Source of the DNA: Ralstonia pickettii DTP0602
Lineage (GTDB): Bacteria; Pseudomonadota; Gammaproteobacteria; Burkholderiales; Burkholderiaceae
DNA length: 64,000 bases
Assembly (NCBI GenBank): GCA_000471925.1
Contig: CP006667.1
Span: 3,038,001 to 3,102,000 of the forward strand
Direction of reading: 5' to 3'
The notes under the pieces were generated by a model. The model did no database searches. It was not told the origin of the DNA and saw only the letters and a program-made list of their open reading frames with translations. Positions within the stretch are counted from its first letter, which is position 1, and each line of letters begins with the position of its first letter. Shown here in pieces: positions 1 through 8,543 of the stretch. The translations under genes were made by a program, and so were the position numbers.

Positions 1-1339
1 GCGGGCCATCGATGGCGACCACGCCCTTCTGGTTGGACGGGCATTCCTCGCCGGTGTTCTCGTCGACGATCTTCAGGTCGTAGCCATAGGCCGGCACGCC
101 GGGCGAGCCCAGCTTTGGCGGCAGCGGCTCGATGCCGCGCTGGATCGCGAGGATCGGCCAGCCGGACTCCGTCTGCCAGTAGTTGTCGACCACCGGCTTG
201 CCCAGGCCGTCCTGGATCCAGCGGGCGGTGGGCTCGTCCAGCGGCTCGCCGGCCAGGAACAGCAGGCGCAGGCTGGACAAGTCATAGCGCGTGAGCCAGG
301 CCGGGTCCTGCTTCTTCAGCACGCGGATCGCAGTCGGCGCGCTGAACATCAGGTTGACCTTGTACTGCTCAACCAGCCGCCACAGGATGCCGCCGTCAGG
401 GCGGATCGGCGTGCCTTCATACATCAGCGTGGTCATGCCGGCCAGCAGCGGGCCGTAGACGATATAGCTGTGCCCCACCACCCAGCCGATGTCCGAAGCG
501 GTGAACATGGTGTCGCCGGGCTTGCCGCAGAAGATGTATTCCATCGACGTGGCCAGCGCCACCGCGTAGCCACCGGTATCCCGCTGCACGCCCTTGGGCT
601 TGCCGGTGGTGCCGGAGGTGTAGAGCACGTAGGACGGCTCGCTCGATTCCAGCCACACGCACGGCACCTGCTCGCCGGCGACGCGATCGCGCCAGGCGGC
701 GTAGTCTTCGTCGCGACCTTCGGTGCGGGGCATCCCGGCCAACTGGCGGTCCACCAGCAGCACCTTCTCCGGCTGGTGCGAGGACAGCCGGATGGCCTCG
801 TCCAGCAGCGGCTTGTACGGCACCACCTTGCCGCCGCGCGAGCCGGCGTCGGCGCTGATCACCACGCGCGGCTGTGCATCGTCGATGCGCGCCGCCAGGC
901 TGACCGAGGCGAAGCCGCCAAATACCACCGAATGGATCGCGCCGATGCGAGCGCACGCCAGCATCGCGAACGCGGCCTGCGGGATCATCGGCATATAGAT
1001 CAGCACGCGGTCGCCCTTCTGCACGCCCAGCGCCTGCAGGATCGCGGCCATGCGGTTGACCTCGTCGTGCAGCTCGGCGTACGTGAAGCTGCGGGACTGG
1101 TCGGTCTCGGTGGAGATCCAGTGCAGCGCGGGCTGGCTGGCGCGGGCCGCCAGGTGGCGGTCGACCGCGTTGTGGCACAGGTTGGTGCGCCCGCCCACGA
1201 ACCAGCGCGTAAAGGGCGCGCGGCTGTTGTCGAGAACCTTGTCGAACGGGGTTTCCCAGTCGATGCGCGCCGCCTGTTCGGCCCAGAACCCCTCGGGGTC
1301 GGCCAGCGAACGGGCATGCACGGCATGGCTTGCCGTCAT
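1..1339 (-). CDS. prpE: Propionate--CoA ligase (partial, C-terminus beyond window edge)
   Basis: Acyl-CoA synthetase of the AMP-forming acetyl-CoA synthetase superfamily, cytoplasmic, activating propionate with ATP and CoA. The start ATG at 1339 has an AGGAGA ribosome site just upstream. About 446 residues are visible and the frame runs off the left edge, so the C-terminal lid domain is missing from view. The AMP-binding P-loop reads YTSGTTGKPKGV, and the N-terminus (GFWAEQAARIDWETPFDKV) is ACAS-type. It is clearly different from the acsA at 54591-56573; the RDTGGYAVAL stretch after the P-loop is typical of PrpE rather than Acs. Confidence is high for the superfamily and good for propionate as substrate, which is inferred from family resemblance only. 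Confidence 0.88.
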   Translation of the reverse strand, partial: MTASHAVHARSLADPEGFWAEQAARIDWETPFDKVLDNSRAPFTRWFVGGRTNLCHNAVDRHLAARASQPALHWISTETDQSRSFTYAELHDEVNRMAAILQALGVQKGDRVLIYMPMIPQAAFAMLACARIGAIHSVVFGGFASVSLAARIDDAQPRVVISADAGSRGGKVVPYKPLLDEAIRLSSHQPEKVLLVDRQLAGMPRTEGRDEDYAAWRDRVAGEQVPCVWLESSEPSYVLYTSGTTGKPKGVQRDTGGYAVALATSMEYIFCGKPGDTMFTASDIGWVVGHSYIVYGPLLAGMTTLMYEGTPIRPDGGILWRLVEQYKVNLMFSAPTAIRVLKKQDPAWLTRYDLSSLRLLFLAGEPLDEPTARWIQDGLGKPVVDNYWQTESGWPILAIQRGIEPLPPKLGSPGVPAYGYDLKIVDENTGEECPSNQKGVVAIDGP

Positions 1340-1482
1340 GGCTGTCTCCTCCGCGTCAGCGGTTGTTGTGATGATGGCGGTAGTTTGCCACCGGCGCGGC
1401 CGCGCGGGGATGGACTTTGGGAGGGGTGCCACGCCAAGGTCCGTTGCAGGCACAAACCCGGCACAGACCCGGGCACAAAAAA

Positions 1483-1510
1483 AGAGGGCGTGCCGCCGGC
1501 ATCGCCCTCT
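1483..1510 (-). terminator. Rho-independent terminator of mltD
   Basis: AGAGGGCG at 1483-1490 pairs with CGCCCTCT at 1503-1510 over a 12-base loop. On the minus strand the stem is followed by a run of seven T (A run at 1477-1483 on the plus strand). It lies 43 bases beyond the mltD stop and upstream of prpE. Confidence 0.85.
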
Positions 1511-1552
1511 TGCTCTACACCCCGCCGGCTCGCGCCGGCGCCCTGGCTTGCG

Positions 1553-3247
1553 TCAGCGCGCCTTGGCACCCTTGCTGCCGGGCTTGGCCGACGCCTTCAC
1601 CGCCGGGCCGGACTTGGACTCGCGCGCCACGCGCGCCGGCGCCGCCTTGGTGGTGCGCCGCGGCGAGGCCTCGACCACCACGCGCTTGCGCGGCTCGGCC
1701 TTGCCCTTGGCCGAGACCCGGACCACACCGCCCTTGCCGGCCTTTACGCTCCGTTCCGCGCGTTCGGAGCGCTCTTCACGGTCGGCCCGGTCGGCCTGCT
1801 CGGCCCGCGCCGCCCGCACCGCGCCGGCGCCACGCACCGGCACCATCAGCACCAGGCTCTGTCCGGCCACCAGCTTGGTGCCGGACAGCTTGTTCCACGA
1901 CTGCACCTGCCGCGCCGACACGCCATAGCGGCGCGCCACCGAGGCCACCGTATCGCGCCGCCCGGCGCGTACCACCACGCGGCGCGCGTCGGGCAGGTCA
2001 GGCTCCATCGCCAGCATCGCGCTGTCGGCCAGGCTCGCGCTGATGTCCTGGTCGTGGCGCCCCGAGCGCGGGATCATCACGGTCGAACCTGCCTTCAGCC
2101 GCATGCCCTTGGGGATGCTGTTGATCTCGCGCAGCGTATCGGCGTCGACGTTCAGCCGCGCCGCCAGGGCTTCGACGCGCTCGCGGCCATCCACCGTCAC
2201 CGCGGTCCAGCTCGAGAGCCCGCCGCGGTAGGTGTTCAGGTTGTACTGGAAGCGCTCGGCATTGTCGAACGGCAGCAGGATCTGCGGATTGGACGCGCCC
2301 AGGATCACCGGCCGGTTGAACGACGGGTTGAGCGCCTTGAACTCTTCCACCGACATGTCTGCCAGCTTGGCCGCCAGGTTGACGTCGATATCGCGCGAGG
2401 TGGTCACCGTGACGAAGTACGGGTGGTCCGGGATCTCGGGCAGCTTGACCCCGTACGCCGCCGGGTTGGCGATGATGTTCTTGACCGCCTGCAGCTTCGG
2501 CACGTAGTAACGTGTCTCGTTGGGCATGGTCAGGCTGGCGTAATCGGTCGGCAGCCCGCGCGCCTGGTTGCGCGCGATCGCGCGCGACACCGCACCCTCG
2601 CCCCAGTTGTACGCCGCCAGCGCCAGGTGCCAGTCGCCGAACATGTCATAGAGCCGCGCCAGGTAGTCCAGTGCGGCGTCGGTCGAGGCCAGCACGTCGC
2701 GGCGCTCGTCGCGGAACATGTTCTGCTTGAGGTTGTACGACTTGCCCGTGCTCGGGATGAACTGCCACATGCCGGCTGCCTTGGCAGTGGATTGCGCCTG
2801 CGGGTTGAACGCGCTCTCGACAAAGGGCAGCAGGGCCAGCTCGGTCGGCATCTTGCGCCGTTCCAGCTCCTCGACGATGTGATACAGGTACCGGCTTGAA
2901 CGCCCGACCATCCGCTCCATGTATTCCGGCCGCTGCGCATACCACTGGGTGCGGTCGTCGACCAGCGTGCCCTCCAGATCCTCCATGGCGAAGCCGCGCC
3001 GGATACGATCCCAGATATCGGTGGACGGCCCGCGCAGCCAGTTCAGGCCGCCCTGGTCGACATTGATGGTGGAAGTGGTAGAAGAAAGCGCCGACTTGTC
3101 GCTGAGGGTATTGAGCGGATCCTGGCGCTTGGCAGTCTGGGCGGTCGGGGCGCCGTTGGCATCGGCGTCAGGCGGCGTGGGGGTGCTGGCGCAGGCTGCA
3201 AGCAGCGCCGCGCAGGCCACTACCGCCAGTAATCGACCAATTTTCAT
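1553..3247 (-). CDS. mltD: Membrane-bound lytic murein transglycosylase D
   Basis: Peptidoglycan lytic transglycosylase that cleaves the MurNAc-GlcNAc bond with formation of anhydro-MurNAc, anchored in the outer membrane as a lipoprotein. The 564-residue product starts with a lipoprotein signal (LLAAC, lipidated Cys19). The SLT domain spans about 120-250 with catalytic Glu144 in the LPFVESAFNP motif. Two LysM peptidoglycan-binding repeats follow, about 365-415 and 445-495. The C-terminal 70 residues are very rich in Lys, Arg and Ala, an unusual basic tail that may contact the negatively charged cell wall. gloB lies upstream with a 140-base gap and the same orientation, and a terminator closes the gene. 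Confidence 0.93.
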   Translation of the reverse strand: MKIGRLLAVVACAALLAACASTPTPPDADANGAPTAQTAKRQDPLNTLSDKSALSSTTSTINVDQGGLNWLRGPSTDIWDRIRRGFAMEDLEGTLVDDRTQWYAQRPEYMERMVGRSSRYLYHIVEELERRKMPTELALLPFVESAFNPQAQSTAKAAGMWQFIPSTGKSYNLKQNMFRDERRDVLASTDAALDYLARLYDMFGDWHLALAAYNWGEGAVSRAIARNQARGLPTDYASLTMPNETRYYVPKLQAVKNIIANPAAYGVKLPEIPDHPYFVTVTTSRDIDVNLAAKLADMSVEEFKALNPSFNRPVILGASNPQILLPFDNAERFQYNLNTYRGGLSSWTAVTVDGRERVEALAARLNVDADTLREINSIPKGMRLKAGSTVMIPRSGRHDQDISASLADSAMLAMEPDLPDARRVVVRAGRRDTVASVARRYGVSARQVQSWNKLSGTKLVAGQSLVLMVPVRGAGAVRAARAEQADRADREERSERAERSVKAGKGGVVRVSAKGKAEPRKRVVVEASPRRTTKAAPARVARESKSGPAVKASAKPGSKGAKAR

Positions 3248-3387
3248 TAAGTTCTCGAATCGTGACGCTAAAAGGTTGCGTGATGCTAAAAAAAACGGCC
3301 TATCGCGTCAATCAGATTTTCTACATAGCAAGGCCGCGCCATTCCTTGCCAGACAAGGGGCGACGGCCGGGACTGCATTATATTCAG

Positions 3388-4188
3388 TCAGCGGAAATTA
3401 TCCTTCCAGCCGCGCAGTGCGCCGAATGCAGCGGCGTCGCTATCGGTACTTCCGCCCTGCGCCACCACCGCGTCACGCACCGCTGGCTCGCGCGAACGCA
3501 AGAAAGGATTGACCGCGCGCTCGTGGCCGATGGTGGTCGGCAGCGTCGGCTCACCTGCCTCGCGCAGCGCGGCGACCCGGTCCTCCCACGCCGCCAGTGC
3601 GGCATTGCCGGGCTCGACTGCTCGCGCAAAGCGTACGTTGCTGCGCGTGTACTCATGCGCGCAATAGACGCGGGTATCGGACGGCAGGGCAGACAGCTTG
3701 TCGAGCGACGCCAGCATCTGCGCCGGCGTGCCTTCGAACAGCCGCCCGCAGCCGCTCGCGAACAAGGTATCGCCGCAGAATACCGCGGGACCGGCCTCGC
3801 CCAGCTCGCCCACATAGGCGATGTGGCCGGCGGTGTGCCCGGGCACGTCCAGCACGCGCAGCGTCAGCGCCGGCTCGGCCAGTGTCACCACATCGCCTTC
3901 GCGCAAGGCCTGGGTGCGCCCGCCGATGCGCTCGCGGACCGGCCCCAGCACCGGCATCGCCTCGCTTGACGGGGTACGCGGGTGTGCCGCCAGCAACTCC
4001 GCCACGCCGCCCTGGTGATCGCCGTGGTGATGGGTGATTACAATAGCGCCCAGAGCCAGCCCCTTTTGCGCCAGGAAACGCTCCACCGGCGCAGCCTCGC
4101 CGGGATCGACCACGGCGGCGCAACGCCCGTCGTGGATGGCCCAGATATAGTTATCCTGGAATGCCGGGATCGGCTCAACCTTCAACAT
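3388..4188 (-). CDS. gloB: Hydroxyacylglutathione hydrolase (glyoxalase II)
   Basis: Metallo-beta-lactamase-fold thiolesterase that hydrolyses S-lactoylglutathione to lactate and glutathione in methylglyoxal detoxification, cytoplasmic. The ATG at 4188 gives 266 residues, the usual family size; the frame stays open upstream but that part would run into the divergent methyltransferase gene. The metal-binding motif THHHGDH is at 52-58, with further ligands in the GHTAGH, CGDTLF and CAHEYT motifs. The two start codons of gloB and the methyltransferase are only 12 bases apart and face away from each other, an arrangement common in beta- and gammaproteobacteria. Confidence 0.95.
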   Translation of the reverse strand: MLKVEPIPAFQDNYIWAIHDGRCAAVVDPGEAAPVERFLAQKGLALGAIVITHHHGDHQGGVAELLAAHPRTPSSEAMPVLGPVRERIGGRTQALREGDVVTLAEPALTLRVLDVPGHTAGHIAYVGELGEAGPAVFCGDTLFASGCGRLFEGTPAQMLASLDKLSALPSDTRVYCAHEYTRSNVRFARAVEPGNAALAAWEDRVAALREAGEPTLPTTIGHERAVNPFLRSREPAVRDAVVAQGGSTDSDAAAFGALRGWKDNFR

Positions 4189-4200
4189 GCGCGTGCTCCT

Positions 4201-5001
4201 ATGTCCAATCGTCCCACTCGCCCGATTGTAAGCTGGGAAGACTGGCTGGCCTCGCCTCCCGGTGAGTACATGCTGCGCTGGGAAGCCCAGCAGTATGACC
4301 GGACCGTGGCCGACGTCTTCGGCTACCACGCAGTGCAGTTAGGCCTGCCTTACATCGACACCCTGCGCGAGAACCGGATGCCGTTCTCGGCGCTGGCGCT
4401 GGACCCGTCCAGCGGCCCGCACGGGCCGCGCGCGGCACATCCAGACGCGCGCCAGCTGCTGTGCCGCTTCGACGAGCTGCCATTCGACGAGCAAAGCATC
4501 GACCTGGTCACCCTGCCCCATATCCTCGAGTTCACAGAAGACCCGCACGAGGTGCTGCGCGAGGTCTCGCGCGTGCTGATGCCCGAGGGGCGCGTGGTGA
4601 TCACCTGCTTCAACCCGATGAGCCTGTGGGGCGCGCGCCAGGGCATGAACCGGCTCGGCGCCACGCCCTTCCTGCCCACGGACGCACAGCAAATCGGCTT
4701 CGTGCGCATCAAGGACTGGCTCAAGCTGCTCGGCCTCGATATCATCCGCGGCCGCTTCGGCTGCTACTGCCCGCCCTACCGCACCGACCGCTGGCTGCAG
4801 CGCGCCGCCTTCATGGAAAAGGCCGGCGACCGCTGGTGGCCGATTTTCGGCGCGGTCTATATGATCTCGGCGATCAAGCGCGTGCGCAATGTGCGCCTGG
4901 TCGGCCCGGCCTGGAAGAGCAAGCCGGCGCTGTCGCCGGTGGCGTCGCCCGTGGCCACGCCCACCGGAACGCACGGCAAGACGCCCGGCAAAGCGCGCTG
5001 A
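4201..5001 (+). CDS. SAM-dependent methyltransferase (class I, Methyltransf_11 type)
   Basis: A 266-residue protein with a Rossmann-type methyltransferase core. The clearest parts are the post-motif region [20 protein letters not shown] and the following [20 protein letters not shown]. The N-terminal glycine motif is poorly conserved, and the last 30 residues are Pro/Lys/Ala-rich and probably disordered. It starts at 4201, back to back with gloB, and is followed by rnhA, the same order as in many Burkholderiales. The methyl acceptor is unknown. Membership of the family is confident; no substrate can be read from the sequence. Confidence 0.85.
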   Translation: MSNRPTRPIVSWEDWLASPPGEYMLRWEAQQYDRTVADVFGYHAVQLGLPYIDTLRENRMPFSALALDPSSGPHGPRAAHPDARQLLCRFDELPFDEQSIDLVTLPHILEFTEDPHEVLREVSRVLMPEGRVVITCFNPMSLWGARQGMNRLGATPFLPTDAQQIGFVRIKDWLKLLGLDIIRGRFGCYCPPYRTDRWLQRAAFMEKAGDRWWPIFGAVYMISAIKRVRNVRLVGPAWKSKPALSPVASPVATPTGTHGKTPGKAR

Positions 5002-5072
5002 CGCCGCGCGCCTTTTCGCCTCATTCGCCTTCAATGCGCCGCCCGCCACGCGGGCGGCCACTACGGAAACAC

Positions 5073-5510
5073 ATGGAAGAAGTCACGATCTACTCCGACG
5101 GCGCCTGCAAGGGCAATCCCGGCCGCGGCGGCTGGGGCGCGGTGCTCGTCGCCGGCACCAGCGAGAAAGAACTGTTCGGCGGCGAGCCCAACACTACCAA
5201 TAACCGCATGGAAATGACCGCGGTGATCGAAGCGCTGCGCGCGCTCAAGCGGCCCTGCACGGTGCGGGTCTACACCGACTCGCAATATGTCCAGAAAGGC
5301 ATCAGCGAATGGCTGCCCGGCTGGAAGGCGCGCGGCTGGAAGACCGCCGACAAGAAGCCCGTCAAGAACGCCGACCTGTGGCAGGAAATGGACGCGCTGG
5401 CGCAGCAACACCAGATTTCCTGGCACTGGGTGCGCGGCCACAACGGCCACCCCGGCAACGAGCGCGCCGATGCGCTGGCCAACCGCGGCGTCGAATCGAT
5501 CGGACGCTGA
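5073..5510 (+). CDS. rnhA: Ribonuclease HI
   Basis: Endonuclease that degrades the RNA strand of RNA-DNA hybrids (R-loops, primers), cytoplasmic. The 145-residue product matches the family length. The four carboxylates of the RNase H fold are visible in the motifs [29 protein letters not shown] and NERADALAN, and the basic handle region [15 protein letters not shown] is present. The start is the ATG at 5073; the frame is open far upstream but overlaps the methyltransferase there. It is followed 48 bases later by dnaQ, and the rnhA-dnaQ neighbourhood is conserved in proteobacteria. Confidence 0.97.
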   Translation: MEEVTIYSDGACKGNPGRGGWGAVLVAGTSEKELFGGEPNTTNNRMEMTAVIEALRALKRPCTVRVYTDSQYVQKGISEWLPGWKARGWKTADKKPVKNADLWQEMDALAQQHQISWHWVRGHNGHPGNERADALANRGVESIGR

Positions 5511-5558
5511 CGCCTCGCCACAACAACAACCGCGGGGCGCACGCGCCGCTCCGCTAGA

Positions 5559-6299
5559 ATGCCCGCCATGCGACAAATCGTTCTCGATACCGAAACCACC
5601 GGCCTGAATGCCGCCACCGGCGACCGCCTGATCGAAATCGGCTGCGTCGAGCTGCTCAACCGCCGCTTGACGGGGCGCCACCTGCACTTCTACGTCAACC
5701 CAGAACGCGACATCGACGAAGGCGCGATCGCCGTGCACGGCATCACGCTCGAGTTCCTGGCCGACAAGCCCCGCTTTGCCGACGTCGTCCACGAGATCCG
5801 CGAATTCGTCGCCGATGCCGAGCTGATCATCCACAACGCACAGTTCGACCTGGGCTTCCTCGACATGGAATTCCAGCTGCTGGGCCTGCCGCCCTTCCGC
5901 CAGCACGCCGGCAATGTGATCGATACCCTGCGCGAAGCGCGCCAGATGTTCCCCGGCAAGCGCAACTCGCTCGATGCACTGTGCGACCGCCTGGGCATCA
6001 GCAACGCCCACCGCACGCTGCACGGCGCACTGCTCGATGCCGAACTGCTGGCCGAGGTCTACCTGGCCATGACGCGCGGGCAGGATTCGCTGGTGATCGA
6101 CATGCTCGACAGCAACGCCGCCAACGGCAACGCGATCGCTTCGGCCGACCTGTCACGCCTGGTGCTGCCCGTGCTGCGCGCCAGCGAAGCCGAACAAGAG
6201 GCTCACCTCGCGCTGCTAAAGGGCCTGGACAAGGCCAGCGGCGGCAAGACGGTCTGGCAGGAAGCCATCGCGGACGAGCCGGGAAGCCTTGCTGCCTGA
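5559..6299 (+). CDS. dnaQ: DNA polymerase III epsilon subunit, 3'-5' proofreading exonuclease
   Basis: DEDDh exonuclease that proofreads for the replicative polymerase. ExoI is LDTETTGLN near the N-terminus, ExoII is HNAQFDLGFLD, and ExoIII is HGALLDAELLAEVY with the catalytic His and Asp. The C-terminal tail after the exonuclease domain, about 180-246, should carry the clamp- and alpha-binding region. Two starts are possible, ATG at 5559 and ATG at 5568; the second gives MRQIVLDTETTG, the usual DnaQ N-terminus, and may be the real one. tRNA-Val follows 91 bases after the stop. Confidence 0.95.
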   Translation: MPAMRQIVLDTETTGLNAATGDRLIEIGCVELLNRRLTGRHLHFYVNPERDIDEGAIAVHGITLEFLADKPRFADVVHEIREFVADAELIIHNAQFDLGFLDMEFQLLGLPPFRQHAGNVIDTLREARQMFPGKRNSLDALCDRLGISNAHRTLHGALLDAELLAEVYLAMTRGQDSLVIDMLDSNAANGNAIASADLSRLVLPVLRASEAEQEAHLALLKGLDKASGGKTVWQEAIADEPGSLAA

Positions 6300-6318
6300 C
6301 AAAAAATCAAAAAAGGGC

Positions 6319-6347
6319 TTTACAAGATACAGGGGCCTCGGCATAAT
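6319..6347 (+). promoter_or_regulatory. Sigma-70 promoter of tRNA-Val
   Basis: TTTACA at 6319-6324 and CATAAT at 6342-6347 are separated by 17 bases and lie 44 bases before the mature tRNA. The GC-rich bases just after the -10 box are compatible with stringent control of a stable RNA, which is inference. Confidence 0.65.
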
Positions 6348-6390
6348 CTCATTTCTCCGCTGCACGACGGCAACGACGACGCAGCAGCAG

Positions 6391-6465
6391 GGGTGGTTAG
6401 CTCAGCGGTAGAGCACTGCCTTCACACGGCAGGGGTCACAGGTTCAATCCCTGTACCACCCACCA
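6391..6465 (+). tRNA. tRNA-Val (anticodon CAC)
   Basis: The cloverleaf is complete: acceptor GGGTGGT pairs with ACCACCC, the anticodon stem TGCC/GGCA holds loop TTCACAC (anticodon CAC), the T-loop is TTCAATC, and CCA is encoded. An integrase begins 136 bases downstream, so the 3' end is the likely attachment site of the island. Confidence 0.97.
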
Positions 6466-6472
6466 GATTCGG

Positions 6473-6497
6473 AAAAGCCAGCCTTGCGCTGGCTTTT
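6473..6497 (+). terminator. Rho-independent terminator of tRNA-Val
   Basis: AAAAGCCAGC at 6473-6482 and GCTGGCTTTT at 6488-6497 form a perfect 10-bp stem with a 5-base loop, ending in a T run. It sits directly behind the tRNA. Confidence 0.9.
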
Positions 6498-6601
6498 CTC
6501 ATTTCCGGGGTTAGGACGCACTAACCCTTCGATTTCTGGCCTCCCTCGAATCGGTCCGGTTGCCACAAATTTGCCACACGCAAACTTGTGAAGGACCACG
6601 A

Positions 6602-7612
6602 ATGGCGACTATTCGGCAACGGGGATCGAACTGGGAAGCCCAGATTCGACGCAAAGGCTGGCCCACCCTCTCCCGCAACTTCTCGACCAAGGGCGACGCC
6701 CGGGCATGGGCAACCGTCATTGAGTCCGAGATCGAGCGCGGCGTCTTCATTGATCGCACCGAAGCCGAAAAAAACAGCCTGGGCGATCTGATTCGGAGAT
6801 ACCTGCACGAGGTGTCCGCCCAGAAGAAGGGCGCGCAATCGGAGCGGTATCGTCTCACCGCGATGCTTCGCGATCCCCTTACGCAGGTGAAGGTCGCGGC
6901 TTTGTCAGGCAAGCTCATCGCCGAGTGGCGCGACAAACGCCTGAAGCAGGTATCCGGCTCGACAACGAACCGTGACCTGAACCTGATTTCCCACGTGATT
7001 AATGTGGCACGCAAAGAATGGGGAATCCACATTGACAATCCCGTGTCGATGATTCGCCGGCCCGCGGAAAATCGCGGGCGCAACCGACGCCTGGGATTTG
7101 GAGAGGAGGAACGACTCCTCGCCGCACTCGAAACACCTCCACGCGACCCCAGAGGACGCCTTGCCGGCCCTAGCAATCCCTGGATGCGACCACTCGTGAT
7201 CGTGGCCATGGAAACCGCCATGCGGCGGGGCGAGTTGCTCTCGCTTCATTGCAGGGATGTCGATCTCAGCGACAGGTACGCTCGTCTTCACGACACCAAG
7301 AACGGCTCAGCACGCGATGTACCGCTTTCAACGAGGGCCACGGCCACCCTGGCAACACTCCCTCGTCATATTTCTGGCCGCGTTTTCCCCATTACCGCCG
7401 ACGCGGTCAAGAAATCGTTCACCCGGGCCGTAGCAAGAGCTGGCCTGGAGGATTTTCATTTCCATGACCTCAGGCATGAGGCAACTAGTCGCATCGCCGA
7501 CAAATTGGACAATGTACTCGAGCTTTCAGCGGTCACTGGACACAAGTCGCTGTCGATGTTGAAGCGCTACTACCATCCGCGCGCGCGGGATCTCGCGCTA
7601 AAGCTCGGATAA
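6602..7612 (+). CDS. int: Tyrosine-type site-specific integrase of the island
   Basis: Site-specific recombinase, 336 residues, that would integrate and excise the island at the adjacent tRNA-Val. The N-terminal SAM-like core-binding domain spans about 60-150. The catalytic domain shows the first Arg in TAMRRGELLSL, the H-x-x-R box in FHDLRHEATSR, the second His in TGHKSLSM and the nucleophile in KRYYHP, so all key residues are present and the enzyme looks functional. The start ATG at 6602 follows GGACCACGA with only a weak ribosome site. The position right behind a tRNA 3' end and transcribed away from it is the standard arrangement for genomic islands. No excisionase gene was recognised nearby. 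Confidence 0.93.
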   Translation: MATIRQRGSNWEAQIRRKGWPTLSRNFSTKGDARAWATVIESEIERGVFIDRTEAEKNSLGDLIRRYLHEVSAQKKGAQSERYRLTAMLRDPLTQVKVAALSGKLIAEWRDKRLKQVSGSTTNRDLNLISHVINVARKEWGIHIDNPVSMIRRPAENRGRNRRLGFGEEERLLAALETPPRDPRGRLAGPSNPWMRPLVIVAMETAMRRGELLSLHCRDVDLSDRYARLHDTKNGSARDVPLSTRATATLATLPRHISGRVFPITADAVKKSFTRAVARAGLEDFHFHDLRHEATSRIADKLDNVLELSAVTGHKSLSMLKRYYHPRARDLALKLG

Positions 7613-7703
7613 CGAATAGGCCACAAAACACTGATGCGGCGTATGCAGTGGTAGCACCCACTGCACCCGCCTGACCACAACCAACCTTACAAGGAGGTTT
7701 GCT

Positions 7704-7913
7704 ATGGCTGACGCCATTCTAGCCGCGCACCCGCTGCGCACCCTGCCCCAGGACAGCGACCTGTCCTGCGTGCTCGACCTGGAAAACCCGTTCTACATGA
7801 CTCTGGAGCGGCTGGAAGGGCTGATCACGACCCAGCCAGCGGGCGAGATCCGAGCCTATCTCTATGGCCTGTGGGACATGCGCCGTGCTGCTGTCTACGC
7901 CGAGGGAGCCTGA
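7704..7913 (+). CDS. Small hypothetical protein of the island
   Basis: A 69-residue protein not recognised as a known family. It has a very good ribosome site (AAGGAGG at about 7690, seven to eight bases before the ATG), which supports translation. The sequence is acidic with no membrane segment, and the centre (FYMTLERLEGLITTQPAGEIRAY) is likely helical. Its stop is one base from the ATG of the next gene, so the two are probably co-transcribed. Similar small proteins are common in conjugative or integrative islands of Burkholderiales, but I cannot assign a function. Confidence 0.6.
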   Translation: MADAILAAHPLRTLPQDSDLSCVLDLENPFYMTLERLEGLITTQPAGEIRAYLYGLWDMRRAAVYAEGA

Positions 7914-7914
7914 C

Positions 7915-8259
7915 ATGCGGCGCGCACTATTGCTAGCCGCCGCCTTGGCCGGAGCCTGCCCGGCAGGGGCCGAGACAGTGGCAGACATCCTGCGGGCTGG
8001 CCAAGCCGCTGCGGCAGCGCTTGAAGCCCAGCGGCAGGCAGAGGAACGGGCTGTGTGGAAGGCCAACGAGGAGGCCATCGACAACACCCCGGTGTGGACG
8101 TGTACCTGTGTAAATGGTCAGGAGATCTGGAGCTTCAAGACCGTCAGGCAGATACGAGCCGAGAGCGGGGTCAGAACCGAACGCTCGCAGGCCCTATTCA
8201 ACGCCTACCCGCAGATGAGCACACAACTCAACGCGCAGCTGACCAACCGTTGCCAGTAG
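7915..8259 (+). CDS. Secreted hypothetical protein
   Basis: A 114-residue protein with a clear Sec signal peptide (RRALLLAAALAGACPAGA, probable cleavage after AGA near residue 19). The mature part begins with an Ala/Glu/Gln-rich helix (about 25-50) and then has the motif TCTCVNGQ and a C-terminal Cys (TNRCQ), so a periplasmic protein with a disulphide is likely. The start ATG lies one base after the upstream stop, giving a two-gene operon. Function unknown; no family recognised. Confidence 0.6.
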   Translation: MRRALLLAAALAGACPAGAETVADILRAGQAAAAALEAQRQAEERAVWKANEEAIDNTPVWTCTCVNGQEIWSFKTVRQIRAESGVRTERSQALFNAYPQMSTQLNAQLTNRCQ

Positions 8260-8421
8260 TGGTCTATGGCAGGCTTCATGTCGCTCGCCATGAAGCACGA
8301 ATTCGTTGGACTGCTCTGCACCAGTTGCTCACTGTCTCCTGCCGACCCATTACCGTCATTCAGGTCGCAGGGGCGTCAACGGCCGTTCTCAACTGCTGAT
8401 TCAACCGGTGGTTGCAACGTA

Positions 8422-8526
8422 TTGAGCGTATTGATGGTTGGTCTTCGGGGAGTTGGGAAAACGGTTCTCCTCGATCAGATGCGACACGACGCCGAAGCCA
8501 GCGGCGCTCACACTGTCGTACGGTGA
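8422..8526 (+). pseudogene. Truncated P-loop ATPase fragment
   Basis: About 35 codons encode LMVGLRGVGKTVLLDQM, a Walker A strand-loop-helix typical of AAA-type ATP-binding proteins found in mobile islands, followed by DAEASGAHTV and a stop at 8524-8526. Walker B and the rest of the ATPase are absent, and upstream no matching N-terminus is visible in frame, so this is a deletion remnant rather than a gene. Confidence 0.6.
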
Positions 8527-8543
8527 TGTCCATGGTATGCCTC

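Noticed and set aside
470..2899. Plus-strand open frame of 809 codons opposite prpE and mltD
   Set aside because: Both minus-strand genes are clearly real; the frame is a GC-rich shadow with Arg/His/Gly-biased composition and no domain.
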